A DNA stretch of 64,000 nucleotides from Toxoplasma gondii ME49 (lineage: Eukaryota; Apicomplexa; Conoidasida; Eucoccidiorida; Sarcocystidae). The stretch spans positions 1,614,661 through 1,678,660 of the forward strand of contig NC_031471.1 in assembly GCF_000006565.2 (NCBI RefSeq), in the 5' to 3' direction. Below the pieces are notes generated by a model. The model saw nothing but the letters and a program-made list of their open reading frames with translations. It was not told where the DNA came from and made no database searches. The translations under genes and the position numbers were made by a program. This document shows, piece by piece, positions 23,097-36,200 of the stretch. Within the stretch, counting starts at the first letter, position 1. Each line of letters opens with the position of its first letter.

Positions 23097-24125
23097 TCAA
23101 CTGCAGACTTCCCAGCTTTCAGATATGTGAACGATTTCTGTCCACAACTTGAGGTACCTGCGAATGGTGCAGGAGGTCTGTCGTTCTCGGCCTTGATCCG
23201 AGGCGCTCTGACCATGCGAGCCCGGCGAAGCCACCGACCGAGAAGCAGCGAGAGAAGATGAGACGAACGGATACTCTCGAGAAAACTGGGAGGTGGAGAA
23301 AGAAATGGAACAAGATGAAGACTCGGGGGAAGGAGAAGAGCGGGAGGAAAAGGAAGAACTAGAAGACGAGGGAAGATATGAGGAGGGCGGAACGGCAGAA
23401 GAGCTGGGAGACGAAAGACCCTCAGAAGTGCCGCCAACCACCTCGCTTTGATTTCGCTTTGAGCCGCCTTCTTGGTTTTCATGACGCCAAATGCGGTGGA
23501 CAACGCGACGGCGGTACACGAGATTTTGCTGAGAATCTTCCGTTGTCACTTCGTTGTCTTTTCTGTGGATGGCCTCGGCTTTTCTCGTCTGTGGCGGTTC
23601 TCCACTCAGTGCTTTCGTCTTCGTCTCAGCTGCTGCTTCGAGTTGGTGCCCTTCCGCCTCACCCGGCTTCTCCACCGTTTCTTCGCTGCTTCGACTTGGC
23701 TCAACAGCTGAGTTCCCGCGATCCTTTCGGCTGGCATCTCCGTTCTTCCCCGCCGTTTGGCGAGAGAGCGACTTCGCCCGAAAGAACAAAAACAGAGGGT
23801 TTGTTTGCGGCTCGTGCTTGCCGCTCAAAGGCCTCTTCTCATCTGGAAATGTCTCCTCCCGTCCACCTTTCTCGTCCTGATTTCCTTCTCTCCGTCGAGT
23901 GTCTGCGCCGAGGCGCGGCACCACTTCTGCCGGCTTCTGCCTCACTGTCTGGCAAGAGACGGACACAAAAATCTCAGGCGAGCAGCAGGAAGAAGACGAG
24001 CGAGAAGCTCGAGCTGAAGAAGAAGAAGAAGCAACGGCTGAAGGAGAAGAGACAGTAGAGGAAGAAGAAGGGAGACGAGAGACCTTTCGAGGTGTGCAGA
24101 GTTCGAGTCTTTTTAAGCGAGAAAT
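23097..24125 (-). CDS. Unrecognised Ser/Glu-rich coding segment
   Basis: This long open frame follows a strong acceptor (a CTCTCTCTTTGTCAACAG-type tract ending at 24126). It reads ISRLKRLELCTPRKVSRL, then a poly-Ser stretch, then a charged Lys/Glu/Arg region with QQNLVYRRRVVHRIW, then another poly-Ser block. A possible donor (CGCAG/GTACCT) lies near the end, so the stop at 23097 may not be the true C-terminus. It could be the 3' part of the minus-strand gene starting at 26629 or an independent gene. Its length without stops at this GC content argues for coding, but the low complexity weakens that. No domain is recognised. Confidence 0.4.
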   Translation of the reverse strand: MSRLKRLELCTPRKVSRLPSSSSTVSSPSAVASSSSSARASRSSSSCCSPEIFVSVSCQTVRQKPAEVVPRLGADTRRREGNQDEKGGREETFPDEKRPLSGKHEPQTNPLFLFFRAKSLSRQTAGKNGDASRKDRGNSAVEPSRSSEETVEKPGEAEGHQLEAAAETKTKALSGEPPQTRKAEAIHRKDNEVTTEDSQQNLVYRRRVVHRIWRHENQEGGSKRNQSEVVGGTSEGLSSPSSSAVPPSSYLPSSSSSSFSSRSSPSPESSSCSISFSTSQFSREYPFVSSSLAASRSVASPGSHGQSASDQGRERQTSCTIRRYLKLWTEIVHISESWEVCS

Positions 24126-24335
24126 CTGTTGACAAAGAGAGAGAATCGAAGTGGAGGTTAGACGCCGCGGGGTCTCAAGAGTCAAAGCCGAGAGCTGGGG
24201 ACACACCGAGGAGATCAGAAAAATGAGAGAGGGCGACAAGGCCTGGACCGAAAGGGAAAGAGACCTAAAAGGGCAAGAGAATTGACACGCACAGAGAAAA
24301 ATCCGAATCTTGGAGAAATAATCCCTTCGAAACCT

Positions 24336-26629
24336 TCACTGGATCTCTGTGATGATCGTCCCCAGCACGGCGGTGTTAATCACACTGGAATCTGAGGAAC
24401 GAACAAGACAGAGCGCGATGGATCCAGAGACACGAAACAAGGAAAAGGGGAGAAGCAGAAACAACGGGAGAGAGAGAGAGCAGAAACCGTTCGAAGATAT
24501 CATAAAAGCGGGTCTGCCGTGTAGCACGAAAGAGGAATGCCACGATGACAGAAAACGTCACCGTGATATCTGAGAGCCGAGGGCGGAGACGCAGCATAGA
24601 CAGGACATTCTCCAAGAATACGTATGGAAAGGAGCAGGCGAGTGGGGAGGAGAGATCAGGAAGAATCCGTTCACATGCCTACGGAGAGGACTAGGGGCGT
24701 CAAAACACTTGGGCTTTCTAATTCAACGGAAAAGGAACTGGGAAGGACGACGTAAAACCGCGAGCAGGGAGAAGAAGAAATGAACTTGCGCAAATAGCTG
24801 AAATGAAACGCAGACGCGGCGACGTGAAGGAGACAGAGGGTGCAAATGATGTGCAAGACGCATGAAGAAATGTCAACTGTTTGATTCCAAATTCACTTTC
24901 CAATTTTGAGCTCGTAGGTGCGAAAGATGCAGCTCGGGAAGAAGCGACATCCTATCGCGCCTCAAAACGACTAAACAAGACATTTCTGAAGAAAAATTCG
25001 CGGAATGAGAATACGTTGTACAGGACAGGACAGGCGACGACCGATCGGAGGTGCAACAAGACAGAGCGGCAGCGAGAGGAGAAAGGTAGAGAACAGTGGC
25101 TCTTACTGCAAGTTGGAAAAGCAGGGAAGAAGAAGGAGGACGTTTGCGGAAATGTGTCTCATCGCGTGAATCGGAAGAAGAGATCGAGAAACTGATTTCT
25201 CTACCGAAGAACAGGGACAACGAAGGAACGAAGAACTGCAGCAAGTGCGACAAGGAGATGGAGACGCAGAGGAGCCAGCAGAGAAACGGCATGACTGTGG
25301 AGAAGGAAAGCTCCCGGCGGAAGAGCAAAGAAAACAGTAAGTCAGCGGCCGAGCCACATGATCAAAACTACCATCGTCTGGCTGAGGAAAACTCGTCTTT
25401 TTCTCTATATCTGTCGGCGTCCTGACCATCCCCTGGTGCACTGCCTTTGGGTTTCTTTCGCTGGTGTCCACCTCGTAGTTAGGAAAACTGAAGAAAGAGA
25501 ACAAGGGAGATGCAGGAGACGACTCTTGCAACTTGTGCCCAGCAGGAAGAGACACAGAGAGCGCCTGCCGCTGGTCCCGGTACTCTCGATTCAGCACCGC
25601 GAGGCCCAGCGCATGCATCCATTCCCTGCACTGCAAAATCAAAAAAACCAGAAACAGAGTTGGCAAAAAGCTTCGGAGATAGTGAACACAACACCACAGA
25701 ACGTAGCACCTTCACGGCGACTAACACAGACACGACATCTTCGTCGAGGAAGCAAGACGCGCAGTTGATGGAGACCAATGAAGAAAAGACATGCTGTTTC
25801 CTTGCTGTCCATAATTGATGCCCAACTCCCATTTTCAACGCCTTTCCTTCTCTCCCAGCGTCTCTCCTCCCACTCACCTGTCTCCTCGAGACTGTACATT
25901 TGTCTACGCAATCCACTCCAACCGTCGAATACTTGCGCATACATACATACATACATACATACATACATACATGCGTATGTACATATATGCATGTGCGTCT
26001 ACACTCATCCATATATAGGTAGATACAGATACATGCTCTCGTATGTCGACACACATCCACAGAGATATGAGCATACATCTGCCTGAAGCGATCGATTGAC
26101 TGACGGACTACAGGGTAGCTGCAGACCTGTTGCGATAGGAGGCAAAGCCTAGGAGGGGAGAGCGAGGAAGGAGGAAAGAGGGAAACAGAGAGGAAAAGAA
26201 CGAGACGTCGCCTACCGTGAATGCGATTGCGAGGAATGTATCAGCGTCCTCGATGAATGCAGCCAAGAGGGGCACGAGGTCTGAGGGAATGGGAGTGTCG
26301 AAATCGGCTCTGCTGTCGGTATCGCATTCTTTCGCCGCGAGTATGCATTTCTCGGGGGCTTCTTCCGATGCCATGCAACTTGGAGCAGCGAGAACAGAAG
26401 AGGCGACGGCAGAGGAACCATTGCGAGGGGATGGAGACAGAACAGATGCGCCAGATGAAGGTGAGAGAAGTCCATTACAGAGCGAATCAGAAGAAGAGGA
26501 ACACAGAGAAGGAAACCTGGAAGAATCGTGTGAAACAGATAAAAAAGAAGACTGGAACTGCTCACGACGCTGAGAAATGATGGGGGGCAGCTCCGTCATG
26601 GGCTGCACGGGGTGAGCTGCTTCAGCCAT
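24336..26629 (-). CDS. Unrecognised multi-exon protein
   Basis: Exon 1 (26216-26629) starts at ATG (MAEAAHPVQPMTELPPI) and ends with PLLAAFIEDADTFLAIAFT at a GTAGGC donor in phase 0. Exon 2 (25472-25630) follows a strong pyrimidine tract and reads CREWMHALGLAVLNREYRDQ; its donor (GTGGAC) is weak. Further candidate exons are about 24552-24602 (NVLSMLRLRPRLSDIT) and a terminal piece ending at a TGA at 24336 (SVINTAVLGTIITEIQ). The joins between the last pieces do not all keep phase, so the model is incomplete. The helical Leu-rich segments look like a folded, conserved protein, but I do not recognise the family. Confidence 0.4.
25938..25971. repeat. (CATA)n microsatellite
   Basis: About eight tandem CATA tetranucleotides lie in the intron between the first two exons of the minus-strand gene starting at 26629. 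Confidence 0.9.
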
Positions 26630-29600
26630 GTTGAAATGGTAAGCGCGATCTTCCGGTGTAACGAAAGAGAACAACGCCGTGAGGTTCGCTGGAGATGTCC
26701 TTTTGCTTGTTATACCAAGTCCTCGGCAGGCGGGGGGCCGCCGGAGCGACAGCTGATCCCCTGCTCAACATTCAGGCTTATCGCCTTGCCAGGCGAGAAC
26801 CACGAATTCACGAAGCGCAAAAAGACGGTAGTTATCCGGTGATCCAAACAGCTTGATTCTCGCGGTGGTCTTCACCGAAACCGTCAACCAATTTTTCGGG
26901 TCCGAAGGCGGAAACCACCCGTGGACTCAGACACAGCTAGCCTGATAGGCATATACGGTCATAAAACCGTTTTCCTAGGAAGCCAGACACCGTCGGCGAA
27001 CCACATACGGATGAAACGACCTAGCGGAAAGTGCCAAGGTGGATGTCCATCCCGCGAGCAAAGCGGTCCTCATTCTCTTGAGCAATGGTGGCATGGTCAT
27101 TCAGTGAGAAATTGCGAAGGAACGCAGGGGGTGCACATACACCTGGATTCGACTTCAGCGAAACAGGTTCAGTCAGTCGCTGACTTATTCACCGGGTTTC
27201 GCCATTTGGATTTTTTTTTTCATTTGACGACCGATTTGGGCAAGCAGGCGCTGCTGGGTTTACGCGCCCCTCACACGTCGACTCTGGGTTTAAACTCAGG
27301 AAAGCAACACAACGTCCTTGGCTCGCGGAAGACGCATCAACGTTCCTCTTGAAAGTCCAGCTACATCAGTCCATGCTCTCACGTGTGGAGCGTTCTGTGC
27401 ATGGTAACTTGACCGTGTCTGTTTGCCCAAGCAACGCATCGGAGAAAAACGCTCGACAGCTCGATGCTCGACAGGGACCGAGGCAGACAACAGAGCGGCG
27501 GCACGGGACGGGATGCGTCGACACCATTCCGAGGAATCATCGCGCGTATTGCAATCATGAGGACGCAAGGATACGCGGCAGAGAAAACATGGAACCTGTC
27601 ATGTATGATGCGGACGAAATGCGGTTTTCTGCCATATCCGTGCCCAGCCGCCGCGAGCCGGTAAGACTCGCGCAGCACAAACCGCGATAAGAAGGCACCG
27701 CCAACCGTCCGCTAGTCACCTCGAATGCAGAAATTGCCATCACTTTCCGAGACTCAGAACAAGGAATGTCCTCACTGTATCGGATGGGGAAGACCTCTTT
27801 TCCGTAAAGGAAGAGGGGAAGAACTCGCAAAATAGGGCTTCAAGAAGCGGCGGGCACAATCCTTGGCTGGTCCTTGTGCCCAAGCCACCTCCTGGTTGAG
27901 TGACTACGAAGTCAGTATTTCAAAAGCCTGTCTGCGGCGAATGGCCAGCGACTTAAGTATGAACGGAAAGTTCTTGCCGCTGCGGAGAAGTGCTGCTAAC
28001 ACAGAAAAGGACACGAGAAGAGGACAGATCCAAGAAAACAGATGCACTTCGGTACATCGCGGTCCCCCTGACTAACGGCGAGAGGGGGCACACAACGAGC
28101 GCCCACAGCTGTGCAGTGAGAGCGCCCGGAAAAACCACAATGAACGGAAGGAGTTGAGAGGCCACGCGTCTTGCTTGTGGATAACTGGCAAGAAAGCAGA
28201 GAAACTGACGGATTTCGTGTGGTCTCATGAGAGGCACACGTACGCATTCACCATGTGTCGGCCAGAACCGCCGCATAATGCGGCGCGGTTACGGTCGATG
28301 GTCTTTCTGTATGGGCTAGTTGGCTTGCTAAAGAAATTAGTAAAAGACAAGAACTGAAACCGCACCCCGAACTGACAGTTGTTTCGGAGCTCATGCGCCA
28401 CATTCCTTCCGAGACCGAACTGCAGCTGAGTCGCCAATACACAGACGAAGCGTTTCGACGCGACAGAAAACATTGCGACATCTTGGCCACAAAACCTCCT
28501 TTCGTCCGATATACGAAAACAAAGATAGTGACTAAAACGTGTCCCACACGAACTTATCCGGTTTGTGCAGTTTTTTATCGAGCTCCTCCCAGGGATAAAG
28601 GACCAAATTCTACGTTCGCAGACAAAACTCGAAATTCGTTGACATCAAAATCCGCGATTCATATGGTGTACTTTCTCCATCCAGTTCGTTTCGCTGTGGT
28701 ACCCCACATGATGGTCATGCAAATAGGGTTTTGATCCGGTAAACAAAGACCACCAAGATCTAAACCAGATTAACTCGTAGTATCTACCTTCTCAATAAAA
28801 AGCTTTTAAACCATCTTGTCTCAGAGATGACCACTCACGCTATTTAATGCACTTCACGTGGTCATGCAGAACACGATAGTACATCGGTTTGGGAAGCAAA
28901 GACCTTCAAGCCCTAAACCTGTAGTCTAACCCGTATCTGCAGAGTACGTAGAATCACCGAATAGTGCTACTGTTACCGTGCCCACCAAAAGAAGTGAAAC
29001 ACGTGAAAGATGAACGTCCTTTCTGTTTTCAGGAAACGAACGACGCAGGCGCTTCACAAACTCGCAGCACTGTTAAGACAGACTTTTACTGTTTGCATCT
29101 AGACTCGCTCAGGCTGGCCAGCGAGCAGAGAAAGCCGCTGCGGGAATATGAGCGGAAAACAACTGAAATCTGTAGAGGAAATGATGCTCACTTAACAGAA
29201 CTTATTCCACTTGAATGCAGCTGATTTTATGTTCACGTGCATTCTACTGTTGGCTTCAACCGCTGTGCCACTTTGACACGCAGTTTTCGGTGCAACCCCT
29301 AGCTCAGCAGATGAATGACTGTCCTACGTTTTTTGCGTAGACGGCGAGAGCTACAAGGGAAAGAACCAGCACTCTCGGTGACGTTGAAATGCCTGTGGTA
29401 CGTCGTAACCGGATATGCGTCTACAGAAAGACGCGTTTGTGTGTGTTTTCGAATGCCACTTACAGGGTTCCCCGCCGTCTTCTCGTGCAGACGCCCTGCA
29501 AGGATTGCAGTTCTACGTTTCACAAAATGGAATCCGTGTCTGCACAGAAGACAAGTGACCTCCTTCGGTCTGATCGTAGGAATTCGGTGAGCCACCTAGA

Positions 29601-30253
29601 TTCAAGGACCTTGACCAGCGTTACTAGATTTATATAGGCGACTGAAAGACATCACTTCCGAAACGCCCCTGATACAAAAAAAATCAAACTCAACACTAAT
29701 TGTCTGACTTCAGCAGCACGTGGCTGAACTGCGGGTCAGATTCAATGCCCGTTTTCCAGAACTAAACCTCAAAACACCAACGACGCAAGAGTGAGGAACT
29801 GCAGCAGCAGCGTCCTGAACAGTTTCTGCATCCTGAACGAGAAATGTCAAAACCCTCCCGTGCACTCGAGTGCGCAAAGAAAACCGAATGCCAACCGCGG
29901 CTGCAGAACCGTCTTCAATGAATTGTCAGGGAACCGTATCTGTCTCTGAGACAGATCTTCGGAAGGATTCTCTTGCTTCGAGCTTCAAAAGAGTGGAGTA
30001 AGACGTCGCGTCTCGTGCAAATCCGGACGCATGAACTGAACGCCATTGATGTGAGCAGGTGCGTCAAACAATTGGTAGTCGCAAATGGCTGGAAAAAAGT
30101 GAAAAAAAGGAGAAGATACCTGGAAGAATGCCCTGAAACAACAACACCAACCTTGTACCGCGAAAGCTCGCCCCTGCGTGCAGTCAAGACGAAAAAAAGC
30201 AGCGGGTCTCGCGGGCCACAACCCACCCGTTTTCCGGCCCAGAGCAGCATGAC
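26630..30253. other. Intergenic region between two minus-strand genes
   Basis: This 3.6 kb region should hold the promoter of the gene starting at 26629 and the 3' UTR of the TMEM8-like gene. Around 28.5-29.9 kb it is more AT-rich than its surroundings. A short exon-like stretch (29031-29223, RLASEQRKPLREYERKTTE) follows a CTGTTTTCAG acceptor, but no partner exons were found. An imperfect repeat pair at 28741-28935 is listed separately. Confidence 0.5.
28741..28935. repeat. Imperfect direct repeat pair, ~45 bases each
   Basis: The copies at about 28741-28785 and 28890-28935 share CAAAGACC--CAAG--CTAAACC and a downstream GTATCT, with about 150 bases between copy starts. The origin is unknown. 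Confidence 0.45.
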
Positions 30254-33200
30254 CTAAGAGCAACCGACGTTTCCACTCAACTTGCTGACCATCTTCTTCG
30301 CTCTCAAGCAAACCATTACTCCCTGAATCGCCGCCACATCCAACGCACTCAGACGCCCCGCCACAGCACACCACAGACACTCGCCACCGAGAGAGGCGCC
30401 GGAACTCCGACAGACAGGCACAGGAAGCAATGGGGAACCTGAAGGGTGAGCTGAAGAAGTTGCAGGTGCAGACGATGAAGACGACGACAGTGAAGATGAA
30501 GCATAAGAAGAAGATGAAGGAGAAGGAGGCGAAGAAGAAGATGAAGCTGAAAGTGAAGAAGAGGGTGGAGAAGAAGATGAAGACGGCAGTGAAGAATGAC
30601 GAGGGGAACGTGAGGAACAAGGAGGCGAGTAGGCAGCGGGGGAAGAGGGAGAAGCAGAAGACGACGGCGAGGCAGACACTGTCGTCGATTCCGAAGCTGC
30701 GCAGCGAAGGCCGACGACGTTCCCAGAGTGACTCGATGAAACATGTGAGTTTGCCCTTTCGTAAGAAGCTACAGTTCGCTGAAAACCGTTAGGATGTTGA
30801 AACATAACTCTTCCCTTCCTCCCTACACTTTCACATCGCTTGTGAAGCGCCAGCTGGCGCCACAACAGGAACGCAACTTGGTTAACTTGATCTGCGGACA
30901 AGCTCGTTGGTGGATCGGCGTGAGGATCGTCGTCTACTGTGTTGACAACGAAAGAAGCTTCCTTGTCTCCGCCATGAGCCTCTCCAGTTTGTCCACACCT
31001 TGAAGAAGACAGTTCTAAAGGCTCTGAAGGATTCCTCCTGTCTGTCCCCACAAGCTGACTCCTGCAGCTCGCCTTCGCTGAAGCCTCGATCAACGGTCCT
31101 GCCAGGTGACCTCTGTCCGAGTCTTCTCTGTCTCCTTTCTCTTTGTTGAATCTTTCTGCAAGCCTCGAAGAAAGACAACGCTTGTGTACTGCGTCCCCTG
31201 CCCCCTTGCCTCCTTCCGACATCTCGCCTCCCCCCCTTCGCGTGTGGGGTGTCCTCCCTGCCTCCTCTGCGAAGCCCCCAGCGGCCTTCTCTGCGTCTCC
31301 TGTTTCCAATTGCCACTTCAGCTCTGTCGCTTCCGCAACAGCTCGCGCCAGGAGAGTTTTCCAGCTTATTGCAGAAACATCCTCGTGTTTGCGACTTCCA
31401 CAAAACTCTGAAACGGCTGCTTGGACTCGCGTTAAACCGGGGAATCGTCTCCGAAAGAATCCTCCTTGTCGCGGCTCCACACCCGCGTCCACAAGTGTCT
31501 CTCCGGATCCCTTCGATTCACTGGCCATCTGCAGCGATGCCTGTCGTCTTTCCTCTTTGCCTGTCACACTCGCATTTCCTTTGCCTTCCCTGCCTTCTGC
31601 TCTCGCCTCATGCACCAACTCTGGTTCTCGCTCTTCTCGTCCCTGCTCGCTTCCTGTCTCCTCCTGTCTCCTCTTCTTCCGGGGTGTCTGGAGGGCGGCG
31701 AGCACGGGGGCCGCCCGGCTGGGAGCGAGGCCGCGGAGACAGAAGAAAGGCGACAGCTCGATGGTGACATGCCAGAGCGAGTGGACGAACGCGTAGTTTT
31801 CATTTGTCTCGAAGAAGACAAAGGCAGACACTCCCAGAGCCGCGAGCGAGATTCCGAGAAGCAGACTCAAGGGGTCTGCGACTCCCTCGACGACCTGTGT
31901 GCCGAGCACGACGAAGAAGTCCTGACAAACAAGGAGACATTTCTGAAGAAACGCGACGGACTCGCGTACATGTGGCGAAGACATGCCGTCTTTCCCTTCC
32001 TCGGCGTCTGCAGTCCAAGCTGTCTCCGCCCGTTCAAGGTCTCTCCGTCTCTCGTTTCTGGCCTCCCTGGACTCGACGAGTCCCGATCTCCTCTCGCCCC
32101 TCACAGGGCCCTCCTCGAACTCTGTGGGGACCCCACCCCACACCGCTCCTCGCCCCGTCTCCATCGAGCCCTGCTGTTTCCGGCTTGCCCTCTCGGCTTC
32201 GATGGCCCGAGCCATCGCCGTGAGGAGCAGCCGGCGGCACCTCCAGGCAGCGGGAGAAAGAAGACGTCGCTGTCTCCGACGTTCCTTCCACCGTCGAGGG
32301 AAAGCTCCGAATAGCCGCAGAAGAAGAAGGAGACTCAGGGAGACAAACAAGCGGCTGACGGTCGCCGATCGGCGACGCGTGGCGAGCGTCGCGCGCGAGA
32401 GAACCGCGAAGCTGACCCCGACGAGGAAGAACTCGAGGGAAACTGGCAGTCGGCTCAGAGCCACCAGCACCAGGAGAATGGAGAAAAACGAAAATAGAAA
32501 GTCCAGATTCTGCCAGTCCATCGGAGACAGAACGAAACACCTGTCGCCGTCAAAACACAGGTGGTACATCGACGACGCCACCACTGAACGCACACACACC
32601 AAAGGCGGCGGCACACCACAGACGCAAAACGCGTTTTCCGGCCCACAGTGCACCTTAGGAAAAACTGCTGTCGCAGTGAGGTGCAGCCGCGCTGGCAACA
32701 CACACAGAGAAAACAGAGGCAAAAGCTTCCTCCCTTGGCAACCTCGGGAGCTCCAAAACAGTGCCATATCCGGAAGAAGAGTCACAGAGTCAGTCAGAGA
32801 TAAGGTCACATGCGTCCTTCTTCGCTGTGCAAACGCGTTCTGCAACCTCTACCTTCAGCATCGATGAGGCAAACGCACTTACTTGCCGTCCCGAACACGG
32901 TCAGCCGAACGACAGGTCTCCACGCGGCGGGTCGTTTCCACCTCGCCCTAGAAAGTGTCTCCTCGCCTTGACCGGCTGTCGTCTTCGAACGTGTCTCCTC
33001 TCCCTGGTCTGAGTTCGCCTCAGTCTCCCATGGACGCGCCGAGTCTAGCAGCTCTCGAATTGAGAAGCGAATAACGAAGAGAAACGCTAGGTTGGAGAAA
33101 ACGAGAAGGACCGTGAGAAAAGCGACATACCAGCGCGGGAGAAGTTCCTCGTCGCATGCAGCGCCGCCAACCCCCAAAGTGCACCGGCAGTAGTTGAGGC

Positions 33201-36200
33201 GGAAGCCGTCCACGAAGCCTAGGGGCCAACAGTGACCTCGATGACAGGTCTGGAAAAGGAGGAAAAAAGCAACATGCAAATACGAACTGGAGAGGTGCAA
33301 GACGCCGACACAGAGACGGAGTAAGGAAACTACACAGCTGACTAGAGAAATACAAGTGGAGGCGAATGAGAGTGTGCCTGACTCGATGGAAGCTTCCGGA
33401 CACGACCTCCCTTCCACCTTCAGTATCCAGAATCACTCTCGCACCTCGGCAAGGGTCTCTGCTGCCAATTCCCCTACTGCCGAGAAACGCGAACGCAGAC
33501 AACGAATACCCTTTTTTCAGGCCCCACTGAGCCTCAGGGTAAGAAAAAAAGTTACACAGAACACATGTTCCAACCAAGAAGCCGAAGGAAGCCATTCTCA
33601 CCTGCTCGCACGGCTCGTCTGCGAGGAACTGCGCCTTGAGAAAGACCCCTGGCGAGTTGTTTCCCCACCGCAGGTCTTGCGCTTCATGTTGCGAAAAGGT
33701 GGTTTCTGAAACAGCTTCTCTTCTGGCCTCATACTTCTGCAGCTCGTCTCTGTTCGCCTCTTGGTCGATCTCCGTCATCATCAGAAATCGATTTATTTCT
33801 CGCTTTAAATTGTCGTTAGCGGACACGACTACGGAGCGTCTGAAGAGCCGCCAGGAGGCCAGATGGCGGCCAGGGCGGAAGTTCCACGACGGCGCCACAG
33901 TCGCTTCGTAGAGAAACTCGACTCCGGCTCCGACTTTTTTTGCCAAGGAAAAAGTCCGAGATGGAGACCTAGGAGAGAAAGACGAAGCCTCGCCACTTGC
34001 GGACAACCCCCCAGAAAGAGAAGAATCCATCACAGCCGCGAGAGAGGAAAAGCGGGAAGAAGAAGCGTCCTCTGAGACACGCGACCTGTTCGTGTCTAGG
34101 CTTTGGCTGCTTCTCTCTTGCACCTCGTCTGCGAACTCGCGTTTGTCAGTTCGCACCCTGTCAACCGCGAAGCTCCTTCGTCTGCTGACGTCGTCTGTCT
34201 CCTCGTCTGCCCCCAACTCCATGACTACTGGCATGACTACTGGCGTACCCCCGCTCGAATTGTCTCCAGCGAGCTCAACAGTCCCCCGCTTCGCTCCGCC
34301 CGCGACAGCAGAGCGACACGCGAACGGAAGTCGCCAGCGATGCGCCACAACTGTGTCTGTCGCACTGCCCCAATGGGTGTTGAACGCTTGATCTCTCGTT
34401 TCTTCTTTCGCGGCCTCCAGCTCGTCTGGTCGTGCGCGTCGAAAGGGAGCAGCTTCTCGCCGCAAAAGAAACTCCACAGTGAAGAAGGAGACCACGACGT
34501 CGGTCTCTGGCGCCTCTGTCGCTGTCCCGCTCGCATGTTGACGAGACCTCGCCCTCTCGACCGCCTCCAAATCTCTCTTCACCGGACCTGCAGTCGGCGC
34601 TGCGCGCTCGAAGGGCACTCGGGCCTCCTGCGAAGCGACAGGAGCTCCCCGCGAGTCGGTCTTCGTCCATGTCTGGGAAGGCGATGAATGCAGTCGATCG
34701 GAGGCCGTCGCGCTAGCCATGCCGCTCAACTCGTGTTCCTCGCGTTGTTGCTGCGATTCCCCCCCCTCTGCCCGTTCGAAGGCAGTGTCTCCTTTCTCCT
34801 CCCTGCTGTCGCCGACGCGCTGCGTTCCAGGCTTGCCCGCGTCGCCTACCTCCTGCTGGCGAGCCTTCTGGCCTCTCTTTTTCACCAATTCAGAGTCTTC
34901 GCGTTCTGCTCGCAACCTCGCTTCTTCCTGCTGCCAGTCAGCCTCCTCGCAGACGAACTGCGGACTCCGCCAGATGTCTCCCGCATCGAGTTTGAGGAGC
35001 AGGGCGACCCCTCCGGAGACGTCTGATGGCGAAAAGAACAGCTCTGCGAGAGCCGGTCTCTCGGCGGTCTCCGGCCCGAGAGACAGCGCGAGACTCTGCA
35101 GAAGATTCGGCTGAAAAATGGGGAGCAGCGGACGAGAAAAGGACAACAGCGGCGTCGCACACCAGGTGTCGCACACACCTGATGAACGAGAACAGGGACA
35201 CCACGAAGGAGACGAATGCGGTGAAGAACGAGGAAGGGAGGAAGGAGGAGAAGAGCGACTGGAAAAGACAGAAGAAAGGATAAGAAAAGAAGAGAATGAA
35301 GGCGAGGGAAGAGCCGGAGACACAAGGGGGAGGAAGAGAAGAGAAGATCGGGCGGAGGGACAGGAGGTGCACCCGTGTTGGGAAGAAAGGGAGGAAGGTG
35401 GAGAAACAGGATAAGAAAGGGAAGTCGATTGCGTTGATTGTCGTTTCGAGGAAACTGGCGCCTGAGGCACTTCAGTCTCTTCGCTCCAACTTGTTGAAAA
35501 TAGAGAGAGAATCGGCGAAATCATCCCGGAGAAGAGAGAAGAAAAGCGAACAACCGTGGGAGAAAAGACATCTAAAGCCGGGCTCGTCTCGGCGAAGAAT
35601 CCCCCGTTATTTGCTCTACTGCCTGAGTCTCCCCGCTCTCCAGTTCGTCCTCGACCATGCGAAAAGCTCGGTTGAGGAAATGTCGAGCTCTGACGTTGCC
35701 TCGCTTCCTTCGCGCCCGCTGTCTCCCATGTGTCGCGACACTGCGCCGCAAGCATTCGCGCTCTGCACGAGTGACGGCGGATGAAAAAGGGCACCTTGGA
35801 GAAAGTCTCGAGAGACGGCTCTCCGTCCACTGAAGCAGCTGGCGAAAGACGAGAAGAACGCGGAGCAGTGGGAGAAGAAACAGTGAGAGCCGCGTGGTTT
35901 TGGGGGGAGCCGAAGTCCCCCAAGTCGACGCTTTCAGAGCTGAAAATTACACGCTCCAACGGCATCGTCGTGTTCAGGTAGAACGTGAACGCCCACGGGC
36001 CTCGGGATGGGAGATCGAAAGTGATTCTCTGGGAAAGGAGAAACAAGGTGCGATCCAAAGTGTCTCTCTCTGTTGTCTCTCGCTCTTCCTTCCGCCTATC
36101 CTCTCGCATTCGAGAGGCTCCACCGACCGCGCGCTCCGTTTCCCTCTCCTTACTCATCTCCTCTCTTCTCGCGTTCTCCATGCCTTCGCTGTCTGTCTCT

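Noticed and set aside
23378..24058. 226-codon plus-strand frame opposite the 23-24 kb minus-strand segment
   Set aside because: It lacks domain features and ends in a Lys-run from purine repeats. The minus-strand frame is longer and follows a strong acceptor.
28500..29900. Possible nuclear insertion of mitochondrial DNA
   Set aside because: The composition and repeat pair prompted the idea, but I could not match any organellar gene by eye. It needs an alignment against organelle genomes.
31143..32867. Plus-strand frames of 217-294 codons within the TMEM8-like gene
   Set aside because: They are antisense to the exon that carries the transmembrane helices and conserved His residues.
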